The translations under genes were made by a program, and so were the position numbers. Under the pieces are notes generated by a model. It ran no database searches. It saw only the letters and a list, made by a program, of their open reading frames with translations, and was not told where the DNA came from. Of a stretch of DNA of 64,000 bases, positions 1-8,960 are shown piece by piece (position 1 is the stretch's first letter; each line of letters opens with the position of its first letter). The DNA comes from JBDHWG01 sp039810085. Lineage in GTDB: Bacteria > Chloroflexota > Anaerolineae > Epilineales > JAHCIE01. Location: assembly GCA_039810085.1 (NCBI GenBank), contig JBDHWG010000010.1, positions 62,001-126,000 on the forward strand, written 5' to 3'.

Positions 1-1
1 C

Positions 2-76
2 CATGCCGACGCAGGCTATCCGGAAGCCATCCAGTTCGCCAAAACCCACGGCGTCAAGATTCCAATGTTGGAGTAA
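2..76 (+). CDS. hutU: Urocanate hydratase, C-terminal end (5' part outside window)
   Basis: Frame 2 is open from the window edge to a TAA at 74-76 and reads HADAGYPEAIQFAKTHGVKI followed by PMLE. The HADAGY start and the final PML are the usual end of urocanases (HutU), which hydrate urocanate to imidazolone propionate. Only the last 24 residues are inside the window. The next gene is hutI, the following step of the pathway, and its ATG lies 4 nt after this stop, so the three hut genes form one operon. Confidence rests on the short tail plus the neighbours. Confidence 0.8.
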   Translation, partial: HADAGYPEAIQFAKTHGVKIPMLE

Positions 77-80
77 GCCA

Positions 81-1358
81 ATGGACGCTGATCTGCTAAT
101 TCACTCGGCCGCTCAAGTTGTGACGTGCGCCGCGACCGACGGCAAGCCCAAGCGCGGCGCGGCGATGCGCGAGGTGGGTGTTATCGAAAACGGCGCGGTG
201 GCCGTCTGCGACGGGGCGGTTGTGGCCGTCGGCCCAACCGAGGTGGTGCAGGCCGAGGTCACGGACCCGCGCCGCACCATCGACGCCAGCGGCCACGTCG
301 TCTGTCCCGGTTTCGTGGACGCCCACACCCACGTCGTCTACGCCGGCAACCGCATCGCCGAGTTCGAGATGCGCCTGCAGGGAGCCACGTACCTCGACAT
401 CATGGCGGCGGGCGGCGGCATCATCGACACGATGCGGGCGACGCGGGACGCCTCGCTCGTGGACATTGTCGCCCAGAGCCGCGTTCGCCTCGACACGATG
501 CTGTCCCTGGGCACAACCACCGCCGAGGCCAAGACGGGCTACGGCCTGGACCTGGGGACGGAGCTAAAGCTCTTGCAGGCCATCGCCCAACTCGACCTCA
601 CCCAGCACGTCAGCCTCGTCCCGACGTTCCTCGGCGCGCACGCCCTGCCGCCGGACTACCGCGAGCGCCCCGACGATTTTGTCAATCTCCTCGTCGCCGA
701 GATGCTGCCCGCCGTGGCCGCGTGGTATGATCGGTCCCACTTCGCCCGCGAGGGCACGCCGTGCTTCGTGGACGTGTTCTGCGAGCGCAACGCCTTCGAC
801 GCGGCCCAGTCGCACCGCGTGCTCGAAGCCGGCAAGGCGCTTGGGATGAAGGTCAAAGCCCACGTGGATGAGTTCATTTCGATGGGCGGCCTGCCGATGG
901 CGGTCGATCTCGGCGCGACATCCGTAGACCACCTGGACACGACGACGCCCCAAGATAGGACCCACCTGGCGGCTTCGGACACCGTCGGTGTCGTGCTGCC
1001 CGCCGTCAACTTCAATCTGGGTAGCGCCGACTACGCCAATGCCCGTGCCCTGGTGGACGCGGGCGCGGCGGTCGCCCTCGCCACGGACATCAACCCTGGC
1101 TCCGCGCCCTGCCCCTCCATGCCCCTGGTCATGGCGATTGCCTGCCGCTACCAGGGCCTCCTGCCGTCCGAAGCCCTTGCTGCCGCCACCATCAACGCCG
1201 CTCACGCCATCGGTGTCGCGTCCCGCGTCGGCTCTATCGAGGTTGGCAAGCAGGCCGATCTGCTGATCGTGGACGCGCCGGACTACCGCCATCTGGCGTA
1301 TGAGTTCGGCGGCAACCTCGTCAGCCGCGTTATCAAGTACGGGAACATTGTGAGGTGA
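81..1358 (+). CDS. hutI: Imidazolonepropionase
   Basis: 425-residue cytoplasmic amidohydrolase that opens 4-imidazolone-5-propionate to N-formimino-L-glutamate, step three of histidine degradation. Visible motifs are the metal-binding VDAHTHVVYAG, the EAKTGYGLDL segment, a later AHVDEF histidine, and ALATDINPGSAPCPSMPLVM, all typical of HutI. The reading frame is open further upstream, but the ATG at 81 is chosen because GGAG at 70-73 sits 7 nt before it and the upstream part overlaps the end of hutU. Length matches the family. hutH follows 3 nt after the stop. Confidence 0.95.
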   Translation: MDADLLIHSAAQVVTCAATDGKPKRGAAMREVGVIENGAVAVCDGAVVAVGPTEVVQAEVTDPRRTIDASGHVVCPGFVDAHTHVVYAGNRIAEFEMRLQGATYLDIMAAGGGIIDTMRATRDASLVDIVAQSRVRLDTMLSLGTTTAEAKTGYGLDLGTELKLLQAIAQLDLTQHVSLVPTFLGAHALPPDYRERPDDFVNLLVAEMLPAVAAWYDRSHFAREGTPCFVDVFCERNAFDAAQSHRVLEAGKALGMKVKAHVDEFISMGGLPMAVDLGATSVDHLDTTTPQDRTHLAASDTVGVVLPAVNFNLGSADYANARALVDAGAAVALATDINPGSAPCPSMPLVMAIACRYQGLLPSEALAAATINAAHAIGVASRVGSIEVGKQADLLIVDAPDYRHLAYEFGGNLVSRVIKYGNIVR

Positions 1359-1361
1359 TGC

Positions 1362-2936
1362 ATGGTGGTTGACACAGCGACGCTGGCCCTCGACGGCGCG
1401 TCCCTGACGCTGGAGGATGTGCTGGCCGTCGCCTATGGCGCGCCGGGCGCCCCCCGCATCGCCCTGACCGACGACGCCGTCGCCCTTGTACAGCGAGCAG
1501 CGGACGCCGTGCAGCGGCTCCTCGGCGACGGCGTCATCGCGTATGGCATCACGACGGGCTTCGGCGCGTTCAAGAACCGCATCATCCCCAACGACCAGGT
1601 GCGCCAACTCCAGCGCAACATCCTGGTCAGCCACGCCGTCGGCGTCGGCGAGCCGTTCGACACCCCGACGACCCGCGCCATCATGCTCATCCGCGCCAAC
1701 ACCCTGGCGCGCGGCCACTCCGGCATTCAGCCCGCGACATTGCAGCTCCTCCTCGACATGCTCAACGCCGGCGTGCATCCGGTCATCCCGCGCAAAGGCT
1801 CCCTCGGCGCGAGTGGCGACCTGGCCCCGCTGGCGCACATGGCGCTGCCCCTCATCGGCGAGGGCGAGGCGGAATACAAGGGCGAGATTCTGTCGGGCGC
1901 AGAGGCGTTGCGGCGAGCGGACCTGGCGCCGGTCACGCTGGAAGCCAAAGAGGGGCTGGCGCTAACCAACGGGACGGCAGTGATGTGCGCCCTGGGTGTT
2001 TTGGGGACAGCCCATGCCCAGCGCTTGTGTCAAACCGCCGACATCGCCGGCTGTCTGAGCCTCGAGGCGCTTCACGGCACGCCCCTGGCGTTCGACGAGC
2101 GCATCCACCGCCTGCGCCCGTTCCCGCGCCAGCAGGAGTGCGCCGCCTACCTACGCACTCTTCTGGACGGCAGCGAGCTTGTGCGCGGCTACGACCCGAC
2201 CAACGTCCAGGACGCCTACACCCTGCGCTGCATTCCCCAGGTGCACGGCGCGGCGCGGGACGCTATCGCCTACGCCCACTGGGCGTTCGCCATCGAGCTG
2301 AACGCCGTCACCGACAACCCGCTGCTGTTCATCGACGACGCGGGCGAGATTGAGGTGCTGTCCGGCGGCAACTTTCACGGCGAGCCGCTGGCGATTGCGA
2401 TGGACTACCTGGGGCTGGCCGTCGCCGAGTTCGGCAACATCTCTGAGCGCCGCATCATGCGCCTGACCGACGAAGCCTCCAACACCCAGACGCTGCCGGC
2501 GTTCCTGACGCGCAACGGCGGTCTCAACTCCGGCTTCATGCTGGTGCAGTACACGGCGGCGGCGCTGGCGACGGAGAATAAGGTGCTGGCGCACCCGGCC
2601 AGCGTGGACACCATCCCCACCTCGGCCAATGTCGAGGACCACGTGAGCATGGGCGTCACGGCCGGGCTGAAGCTGCACAACATCCTCGACAACGTTGAGC
2701 GCATCCTGGCGATTGAGCTGATGGCGGCGGCGCAGGGCTGCGACTTCCGTCGCCAGGTGATGGGCGCGGACAAGGGGTTGGGGCGTGGGACGCGGATCGC
2801 CTATGACCTGGTGCGCGCCGAAGTCCCGTTCATGGAGGAGGACGCGCTCATGTACCCGGCGCTGGAATGCATCCGCCGCCTCATCGCCGACGGCCGCCTA
2901 GCGGACGCGGTAAACGCCGCGCTCGATGCATACTGA
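1362..2936 (+). CDS. hutH: Histidine ammonia-lyase
   Basis: 524 residues. Removes ammonia from L-histidine to give urocanate, the first step of the hut pathway. The MIO cofactor forms from Ala150-Ser151-Gly152 inside GSLGASGDLAPLAH; the catalytic-Tyr region YGITTGFG (about residues 61-68) and the helix GGNFHGEP are also present. It starts with ATG 3 nt after the hutI stop, so translation is probably coupled. It is slightly longer than the usual ~510 residues. The gene order hutU-hutI-hutH is complete for urocanate formation and ring opening; no formiminoglutamate-cleaving enzyme is visible downstream. Confidence 0.96.
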   Translation: MVVDTATLALDGASLTLEDVLAVAYGAPGAPRIALTDDAVALVQRAADAVQRLLGDGVIAYGITTGFGAFKNRIIPNDQVRQLQRNILVSHAVGVGEPFDTPTTRAIMLIRANTLARGHSGIQPATLQLLLDMLNAGVHPVIPRKGSLGASGDLAPLAHMALPLIGEGEAEYKGEILSGAEALRRADLAPVTLEAKEGLALTNGTAVMCALGVLGTAHAQRLCQTADIAGCLSLEALHGTPLAFDERIHRLRPFPRQQECAAYLRTLLDGSELVRGYDPTNVQDAYTLRCIPQVHGAARDAIAYAHWAFAIELNAVTDNPLLFIDDAGEIEVLSGGNFHGEPLAIAMDYLGLAVAEFGNISERRIMRLTDEASNTQTLPAFLTRNGGLNSGFMLVQYTAAALATENKVLAHPASVDTIPTSANVEDHVSMGVTAGLKLHNILDNVERILAIELMAAAQGCDFRRQVMGADKGLGRGTRIAYDLVRAEVPFMEEDALMYPALECIRRLIADGRLADAVNAALDAY

Positions 2937-3022
2937 TGTGATAAAGGAAGGAATACGCATTGCATTCGAGACCATCGCCGCCTAACCTATCTTAACCCCT
3001 ACCTGAAACACGCGGAGACCCC

Positions 3023-4042
3023 ATGTCCAAGACCGGCTTTGCCCTCATCGGCGCGGGCCTGTTCGGCCAGCGCCACGCCCAGGCGTACAGCCGCCACCCC
3101 GACGTCGATTTCGTCGCCGTGTGCGACCTAGACGCCGACCGCGCCCGGCGCACCGCCGAGCAGTACGGCGCGCGCCGCCATACCTCGTCCCTGGACGATA
3201 TCCTCGCCGACTCCACCATCATGGCCGTCTCCATCGTCACGCCCGACTTCGCCCACCACGACGTGGCCCTGGCCTGCGTGGCAGCGGGCAAGCACATGCT
3301 GGTCGAGAAGCCCCTGGCGACGACGGTCGCCGAGGCGGAGAGCATCACCCAGGCGGCGCGCAAGGCGGGTGTCATCCTCATGGTGGACTTCCACAACCGC
3401 GTCAACCCGCCGGTCGCCAGCGCCCGCGACGCCATCCGACGGGGCGACATCGGCACGCCGAGCTACGTCTACGCGCGGCTGAGCAACACGACGGCGGTCC
3501 CGCTAGGGATGCTGTCGTGGTCGAGCAAGTCGTCCGCGCTGTGGTTCCTATGCAGCCACACCTTCGACCTGGTGCGCTGGCTGCTGGACGACGAAGCCCG
3601 CAAGGTGTACGCGGTGAAGCGCGAGGGGATTCTGCGCGAGATGGGGGTGGATGCGCCGGACTTCCACGTCGCGACGGTTGAGTTCCGCCGTGGTGCGGTC
3701 GCCGTGTTCGAGAACGCCTGGATCCTGCCGCAGACGCACGCGACGGTCAAGGACATGAAGCTCGAAATCCTGGGGAGCGCGGGCGCGCTGTATGTGGACA
3801 CGTCCCACAACCGTACGATGGAGGTGTACACGGCAGAGCGCTCCGCCTACCCCGACCTCATGGCTCCGCCGACCGGCAAGCACCTGACCGGCTTCGTCCT
3901 CGACAGTATCGCCTACTTCGTGGACGCCGTGACGCAGGGCAAGCCCGTCCTGGCGACAGGCGAGGACGGCATCGCCGTGACGCGCGTCCTCTGCGCCATT
4001 ATCGAGTCGGCGGAGACGGGCGCCCCGGTCTACCTGGACTAG
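3023..4042 (+). CDS. Gfo/Idh/MocA family oxidoreductase
   Basis: 339 residues. N-terminal Rossmann fold begins FALIGAGLFGQRHAQ and is followed by the family's EKPLATT motif (the Lys is the usual catalytic residue), then the C-terminal alpha/beta substrate domain. These enzymes oxidise or reduce sugars, inositols or related polyols with NAD(P). Substrate cannot be told from sequence. The ATG has GGAG 5 nt upstream. It sits 86 bp after hutH and converges, with a 4-nt overlap of the 3' ends, on a carbohydrate ABC transporter, so a role in processing the imported sugar is plausible but inferred. Confidence 0.88.
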   Translation: MSKTGFALIGAGLFGQRHAQAYSRHPDVDFVAVCDLDADRARRTAEQYGARRHTSSLDDILADSTIMAVSIVTPDFAHHDVALACVAAGKHMLVEKPLATTVAEAESITQAARKAGVILMVDFHNRVNPPVASARDAIRRGDIGTPSYVYARLSNTTAVPLGMLSWSSKSSALWFLCSHTFDLVRWLLDDEARKVYAVKREGILREMGVDAPDFHVATVEFRRGAVAVFENAWILPQTHATVKDMKLEILGSAGALYVDTSHNRTMEVYTAERSAYPDLMAPPTGKHLTGFVLDSIAYFVDAVTQGKPVLATGEDGIAVTRVLCAIIESAETGAPVYLD

Positions 4043-4926
4043 CCCTTGAGCGCGCCCATGCGGACGCCTTCGAGGAAGTACTTTTGGAAGATGAGGAAAA
4101 AGACGATCATCGGTAGGGCGGCGAGAGCCGCGCCCGCAAAGATGATGCCCCAGTCCGTCATGAACTCACCCTGGAGGTTGGCGACGCCGACCGTCAGGGT
4201 GTAGTTTTGCGGTCGGGTCAGGGCGATGAGCGGCCAGAGGAACTCGTTCCAACTGCGCACGAAGGCGAAGATGGCGAGGGCGGCGATGGCGGGCTTGCAC
4301 AGCGGCAGGATGATGTTCCAGAACACGCCCATCTCGCTCGCGCCGTCGATGCGCGCTGCGTCTTCTAGCTCCGAGGGCAGCGTCTGGATGTACTGGCGCA
4401 TGAGGAAGATGCCGAACACCGTCGCCGTGCCGGGTAGGATAATGGCCCACGGTGTGTCGATGAGGCCAAGTTGGCGGCTCACGATGTACAGCGGGATGAG
4501 TGTCACCTGGATGGGGATCATCAGCGTGCTGAGCAGGAGCCAGAACACCAGATCGCGGCCGGGGAAGCGGCGCTTGGCGAAAGCGTAGCCCGCCATCGTA
4601 TCGAAGATGACGTGCCAGACGGTGACGGCGAACGCGATAAACAAACTGTTGAACATCCAGTTCATGTAGAACTTCGTCCCGCCGAGCAGGCGCTGGAAGT
4701 TGTCGAACTGGAACGCCGGGAGGAGGATGGGCGTCAGCGGCGGCGTCGCGGTGATGGGCGTCAGAGCGTTGACGAACAGCCAGTACATTGGGAACAGGGC
4801 GACGATGGCCGTAAACACCAGCAGGAACCAGACGACATAGCGCCCCCAGCCGCGCCGGATCTTGAGCGGCGCCGCCTGCGCTTTCGTGGTTACGGTCGTG
4901 TCGGTGGAGGTCGAGACGGTTGCCAT
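4039..4926 (-). CDS. Carbohydrate ABC transporter permease, MalG type
   Basis: 295 residues with six predicted membrane segments and the permease EAA-loop motif as EDAARIDGASEMGVFWNIIL, placing it in the CUT1 family (MalG/UgpE type). It is the inner-membrane partner of the next upstream permease. A TTG at 4953 overlapping the upstream stop is possible, but the ATG at 4926 has AGGAG/AAGG upstream and removes a Ser-rich unconserved start. No ATPase gene lies in the cluster; CUT1 systems often share an MsmK-like ATPase encoded elsewhere. Confidence 0.92.
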   Translation of the reverse strand: MATVSTSTDTTVTTKAQAAPLKIRRGWGRYVVWFLLVFTAIVALFPMYWLFVNALTPITATPPLTPILLPAFQFDNFQRLLGGTKFYMNWMFNSLFIAFAVTVWHVIFDTMAGYAFAKRRFPGRDLVFWLLLSTLMIPIQVTLIPLYIVSRQLGLIDTPWAIILPGTATVFGIFLMRQYIQTLPSELEDAARIDGASEMGVFWNIILPLCKPAIAALAIFAFVRSWNEFLWPLIALTRPQNYTLTVGVANLQGEFMTDWGIIFAGAALAALPMIVFFLIFQKYFLEGVRMGALKG

Positions 4927-4949
4927 AGACGCCTTACTCCTACTGCTGC

Positions 4950-5837
4950 TCAATATTCGACATCACTGCGCAGGAAGCGGAATTGCAGGATGGCGACGGT
5001 CGCCACCATCAGGAACAGCACGAATGCCTGCGCCGACGCTACGCCGAAGTTGAGGTCTTTGAAGCCGTTGTTGTATATCTGAGTCACGATGGTCTGGGTG
5101 CTGTTGCCGACCCCGCTGGGCACCATGACGTAGATGCGTTCGAATACTTCGAAGCTGGCGATGGTGTAGATGACGACGAGATACAGCGTGGTGGACTTGA
5201 GCAGCGGCACGGTGATGTTCCACCACTGCTGGATGCCGTTTGCCCCGTCTAGCTCGGCCGCCTCGTAGAACTCCCGAGGGATGCCGCCCATCGCCGCGCT
5301 GTAAAGGACGACGGCTGTGGCCGGGATGGTCAGGATGGCCGACAGGGTGACGCTGCCGAGGGCGATGCTGGGGTCGGAGAGCCAGCGCACCGGCGGCAGC
5401 CCGACGAGCCGCAGCAGGTAGTTGGCAAAGCCCCACTGGGCGTTGAAGATGTACGCCCAGGTCATGCCGATAATCAGGGCGCTGGTGACGGCCGGCAGGT
5501 AGTAGGCGGCGCGGAAGAAGGTGCGCAGCTTGTTGCCGAGCGGTTGGATGAGGCTCGCCAGGATCAGCCCGATCAGCACGTTGAAGGTCACGGTGAACAC
5601 CGTGTAGAACAAGGTGTTCAGAATGGACGTGACGAAGATGTGGTTGAGCTGGGTAAAGGCGTCGACGTAATTCTTGTAGAACGGATCCACCCACGACCCG
5701 CCGCGCACCAGGCTATAGCGCTGGAACGAGATGACGAATGCCCAGACCACCGGGATGAACGCGAACAGCGTGAACGTGATGAGACTGGGCGCGATGAAGA
5801 TGTAGCTCCACCCATGCTTTTGCCAGAACTTCTGCAT
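4950..5837 (-). CDS. Carbohydrate ABC transporter permease, MalF type
   Basis: 295 residues, six membrane segments, EAA loop EAAELDGANGIQQWWNITVP. MalF/UgpA-type partner of the downstream permease for sugar uptake. The frame is open upstream to 5906, but the ATG at 5837 (MQKFWQKHGWSYIFIAPS) is chosen because GAGGG lies 4 nt before it and the upstream extension runs into a palindromic repeat at 5901-5974. The binding-protein gene lies about 250 bp upstream, separated by that repeat and a 14-bp palindrome. Confidence 0.92.
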   Translation of the reverse strand: MQKFWQKHGWSYIFIAPSLITFTLFAFIPVVWAFVISFQRYSLVRGGSWVDPFYKNYVDAFTQLNHIFVTSILNTLFYTVFTVTFNVLIGLILASLIQPLGNKLRTFFRAAYYLPAVTSALIIGMTWAYIFNAQWGFANYLLRLVGLPPVRWLSDPSIALGSVTLSAILTIPATAVVLYSAAMGGIPREFYEAAELDGANGIQQWWNITVPLLKSTTLYLVVIYTIASFEVFERIYVMVPSGVGNSTQTIVTQIYNNGFKDLNFGVASAQAFVLFLMVATVAILQFRFLRSDVEY

Positions 5838-5900
5838 AGACCCTCGGATTCTCACTGCAACGCTCGCACGAATGAGACGCGCAACCGGGGTGTCGCCCGG

Positions 5901-5974
5901 TGTCATGCCGACGAAGGAGGCATCCCTCTGACTACGGGGTCGGAGAGACCCCTCCTACGTCGGGGTGACACCGG
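5901..5974. repeat. Palindromic intergenic repeat, family A (single copy)
   Basis: About 74 bp bounded by TGTCATGCCGACGAAGGAGG and CCTCCTACGTCGGGGTGACA. The arms are inverted copies with few mismatches, so the element can fold into a long hairpin. It is the same family as the tandem array at 22691-23133 and the half copies near 45071 and 45157. It lies between the sugar-binding protein gene and the first permease gene, where such a hairpin could set the ratio of binding protein to permease. Confidence 0.75.
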
Positions 5975-5992
5975 ATGTAGTCGTGAAGAAAC

Positions 5993-6006
5993 TGTGACGC
6001 GTCACA
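5993..6006. promoter_or_regulatory. 14-bp perfect palindrome, possible operator
   Basis: TGTGACGCGTCACA is a perfect palindrome with a central CG, the shape of many LacI-family operators. It lies inside the sugar transporter gene cluster between the binding-protein and permease genes. The 4-bp centre is too short for a standard CRP site (TGTGA-N6-TCACA). No regulator gene is adjacent. Confidence 0.35.
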
Positions 6007-6084
6007 AACGGGGATGTATCAGCGACTCAATCGCGTCCCACGAGCGCCAGACAGCGGCTAGCACCACGACTACGTGACCCTTGC

Positions 6085-7584
6085 CTACTTCGCTGTGAGA
6101 AGCTGCTGCGACTCGGCGGCGATGGTCTTCATCGCCTCGTCCGGCTTGACCTTACCGAAGACGATGTTCTGATACTGCGGGTGGAACAGGCGGGTGAACT
6201 GCGCCCACTGCGGCACAATCGGCGTGACCCACATGTCCGAAATCACCGGCAGGAACTTGTCCAGCGGCGGGGCGACCTTCACCGACTTGCGCGCGCCCGG
6301 CGCCAGGTAGAAGCCCGTCGCGGCCGTCGGCGACGGCGGCACGTCCTGCTGGACTTCGCCACTCGTCAGGTAGCGCGCCAGGTCCATGCCCGCCTTGAGC
6401 TTGGCCTGGTCCTTGTTCTGCGCCACGGCGATCAGGCCAATCGCGCCGCCGGTCAGCTTGTTGCCGTTGACCGTCGGGATCGGGTAGATCTCGAAGTTGA
6501 CCTTGTTGGCGACGAGCTGCGGGGCGAAGCCCGTCGCGTCAATGACCATGGCGTACTGCTTGTTCTGGAACCCGCCCTTGACGTCGGAGTCCTTTTGCGA
6601 GCCGAAGTCCGGCGGCGTGACCTTGTCCACCAGGGCCAGGTTGGCGAAACGCTGCAAACCCTGCGCTGCTGCCGCCGAGTCGAAGCCGAACTTGCCATCC
6701 GACGTCAGCGGGCGCACGCTCTTGTCTTGGTTCATCCACATGGGCCAGGTGTTGATGACGCCGGGGTCGATGAAGCCGCTGAAGCCGTAAACCTGCTCGC
6801 CGTTGGCGCGCTTGAACGTCGTCTTCTTGGCGGCGTCGACGAACTGCTCCCACGTCCAGTCCTTGGGCGGCAGCGGGACGTTGGCTTCCTTGAACACGTC
6901 GGTGTTGACGTACACGCCCATCGGGACGACCCACAGCGGCCAGGCGTACGCCTTGTTATCCTTGAGGCGCACCACGTCCAGGACGTTGGGCAGGATGTCG
7001 GCCTTGTCGGCGTCGGTCAGGAACGGGTCGATGGGGGCGACGAGGTCATCCTTGACGAAGGCGGGCAGGCGGTCCGACGGGATGCGCAGCACGTCGATGC
7101 CAGAGCCGGTTTGGAGCGCCGTCGTGAGCTTCGTGAAGCCTTCGTCGTTGGGCGGATAGCCCGTGATGCTGACCTTGATATCGGGGTTGTCGGCCATGAA
7201 CTGGGCCACGGCCAGATCGAAGGGGTTGGCGAACTGGTTGCCCGGCGTGTAGCCAAGCACCCACAGATTCAAGTCGCCCTTATAGCCGCTCGCGCTCTTG
7301 CGCAGGCCGCCCTTCGCCTGGGAGGGCGCGGGCGCGGCGGCGGCTGCTGTTGTGGGCTGGGCCGCCTTCGGCGCGTCCGTCGCCTTCATGGCCTCGGTCG
7401 CCTTCGGCGCTTCCTGCTTCGGCGCAGCAGCCTGGGCCGCTGTGGGCTGAGCGGCGGCTGGCTGGGCGGGCGCGGCTGGCTGAGTCGCGGGCGCTGACTG
7501 CCCACCGCACGCGACGGCCAGGGCGGCGAGCGCGACCAGAATGAGCGCGGCGAGCCAATATTTGGGATGCAATCGTGGAAGCAT
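6085..7584 (-). CDS. Sugar ABC transporter substrate-binding lipoprotein
   Basis: 499 residues. Lipoprotein signal with a hydrophobic stretch ending LAVACGG, so Cys26 is the lipidated residue. An Ala/Pro/Gln-rich linker of about 70 residues leads to a family 1 solute-binding domain (SBP_bac_1), with ANVPLPPKDWTWEQFVDAAK typical of CUT1 binding proteins. It captures a sugar outside the membrane for the two downstream permeases. The ATG is preceded by a strong GGAGG. The substrate is not identifiable. Confidence 0.92.
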   Translation of the reverse strand: MLPRLHPKYWLAALILVALAALAVACGGQSAPATQPAAPAQPAAAQPTAAQAAAPKQEAPKATEAMKATDAPKAAQPTTAAAAAPAPSQAKGGLRKSASGYKGDLNLWVLGYTPGNQFANPFDLAVAQFMADNPDIKVSITGYPPNDEGFTKLTTALQTGSGIDVLRIPSDRLPAFVKDDLVAPIDPFLTDADKADILPNVLDVVRLKDNKAYAWPLWVVPMGVYVNTDVFKEANVPLPPKDWTWEQFVDAAKKTTFKRANGEQVYGFSGFIDPGVINTWPMWMNQDKSVRPLTSDGKFGFDSAAAAQGLQRFANLALVDKVTPPDFGSQKDSDVKGGFQNKQYAMVIDATGFAPQLVANKVNFEIYPIPTVNGNKLTGGAIGLIAVAQNKDQAKLKAGMDLARYLTSGEVQQDVPPSPTAATGFYLAPGARKSVKVAPPLDKFLPVISDMWVTPIVPQWAQFTRLFHPQYQNIVFGKVKPDEAMKTIAAESQQLLTAK

Positions 7585-7711
7585 GCTCCATCCTCCTCAT
7601 TGAGAAACGGTATCGGCCCCATCGGGCGCGACCACTGCATGGCGCTGCGGTGGCACAAGAACGTTACCTCAAAGCGGGGAAGGAGTCAAACCGACTTCGC
7701 CAGCGACCTCG

Positions 7712-8638
7712 CTATTTTCCGGCGCTCGTCGGCACGAGGCGGCGGGCGATTTGTCCCGCGTAGCCATTGAGCAGCATCAGGCCGACGAGGATCAGGCCGA
7801 AGCCCACGAAATCCCCAACAGTCACGTGCTCGCCGAGGAGAACGACGCCCAGGACGATGCTGGCGAAGGGTGAGATGTACGTGACCGCCGAGGCGTAGAC
7901 CGCGCCGGCGTTCTGGATCAGCCAGTAGTAGAGCAGGTAGGCCAGGGATGTCCCGACAACGGCGAGGGTGAGCAGCGACAGGAGGGCAGGCATGAGTGTC
8001 TGAGCGTTAGGTAGACTAATGGTCCACGGCCGGTCAATGATGAGGGCCAGGGGAATCATCATGAGGCTTGCCATGAGCATCTGACCCGTGCTTGCCGCCA
8101 GGGGGGGATAGCCGCGCATCTTGTAGCGCGCGTAGACGACCGATCCACCGTAGCTCATGGACGCAACGATGATAGCGAGATCGCCCCAGAGGTTCTGGGT
8201 TGCGCCGGCCAGCGCATCAGGGCCAATGAGGATGGCGACACCGACGAACCCCAACAGGATGCCCGCGCCGATGGTGGTCGTCAGGCGCTCGTCGTGCAAG
8301 AAGAAATGGGCGAATATCACGGTAAAGATCGGAACCGTGGCAATAAGAATCGCGGTGAGGCCGCTGTCCACCCGCACCTCGCCCCAGGTGATGAGACTGT
8401 AGGGCACGGCAGCGTTGAACAATCCCATGATGGCGAAGCTCGTCCACGCGGCTTGTGTGGACGGAAGGGGAATGCGCCGCAGCCGCAGGATAGCGAGGCT
8501 TACCATGGCCGCGATGAAGACGCGCGAGCCGACGAGTGTCGCGGGCGGGAAGACCTGCACCGCGACCTTGATAAACAGGTACGATGCGCCCCAAATAGTA
8601 CCGAGCAGCAGCAATGCCCCAAGTTCGCGTGCCTTCAC
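7712..8638 (-). CDS. EamA/DMT family transporter
   Basis: 308 residues with about ten membrane segments arranged as two EamA repeats (GTIWGASYLFIKVA in the first, LAYLLYYWLIQNAGAVYAS in the second). Drug/metabolite transporters of this type export amino acids or other small metabolites by proton exchange. Starts with GTG at 8638 with GGGAGG six nt upstream. It stands alone in its own unit, with a -10 box TATACT at 8733-8738 and a GC-rich hairpin in the leader. Confidence 0.88.
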   Translation of the reverse strand: MKARELGALLLLGTIWGASYLFIKVAVQVFPPATLVGSRVFIAAMVSLAILRLRRIPLPSTQAAWTSFAIMGLFNAAVPYSLITWGEVRVDSGLTAILIATVPIFTVIFAHFFLHDERLTTTIGAGILLGFVGVAILIGPDALAGATQNLWGDLAIIVASMSYGGSVVYARYKMRGYPPLAASTGQMLMASLMMIPLALIIDRPWTISLPNAQTLMPALLSLLTLAVVGTSLAYLLYYWLIQNAGAVYASAVTYISPFASIVLGVVLLGEHVTVGDFVGFGLILVGLMLLNGYAGQIARRLVPTSAGK

Positions 8639-8660
8639 GGAGAACCTCCCAAAATATCGA

Positions 8661-8682
8661 GCCGGCGCATCAAGGCGCCGGC
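8661..8682. other. Perfect 8-bp hairpin in eamA leader
   Basis: GCCGGCGC-N6-GCGCCGGC lies in the 5' untranslated leader of the DMT transporter (minus strand), about 25 nt before its GTG and about 20 nt before the ribosome site. It could be a transcript-stabilising or attenuating stem. No known riboswitch consensus is recognised around it. Confidence 0.4.
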
Positions 8683-8732
8683 TTCTCGGCGAAACAGTGT
8701 CTCCACAATCCCAAATCGCTGTGAATGTCGAT

Positions 8733-8738
8733 AGTATA
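8733..8738 (-). promoter_or_regulatory. -10 box of the DMT transporter gene
   Basis: TATACT on the minus strand, about 95 nt before the GTG start. No good -35 hexamer is visible. The rest of the 8639-8960 gap holds this promoter, the leader hairpin and the rhamnosidase promoter on the other strand; no further gene is seen. Confidence 0.4.
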
Positions 8739-8849
8739 CCCCAGAAAGCCCGGACACGCTATCCGAAACTTGCGCCTAACCACCTCGCTCCAGGCCGACT
8801 TCCTGTGGATCGGCCAGAGCTTGAGGTGAACCCAGAGACGTGGCGGACG

Positions 8850-8877
8850 TTGCAGTGTGTCGTCAAGCAGGTATACT
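8850..8877 (+). promoter_or_regulatory. Promoter of alpha-L-rhamnosidase gene
   Basis: TTGCAG (8850-8855), 16-bp spacer, TATACT (8872-8877). The transcript would have an ~78-nt leader that includes GACAG-TG-CTGTC at 8924-8935, a possible operator half-site pair, before the ribosome site at 8948. Confidence 0.55.
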
Positions 8878-8960
8878 TCCGTCCAGGTGGCTGACACGCG
8901 GTTCGTGCAATACACGCAATTGTGACAGTGCTGTCGGCACGATGCATGGAGGAGTGACGA

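Noticed and set aside
564..1838. 424-codon open frame opposite hutI/hutH
   Set aside because: Antisense shadow of two certain genes in GC-rich DNA; low-complexity Arg/Gly/Asp-rich translation and no ribosome site.
5993..6006. CRP/FNR site
   Set aside because: Centre between the TGTGA/TCACA halves is 4 bp, not 6.
6181..7497. 438-codon frame opposite the sugar-binding protein
   Set aside because: Shadow frame; the real gene on the other strand has a lipoprotein signal and domain motifs.
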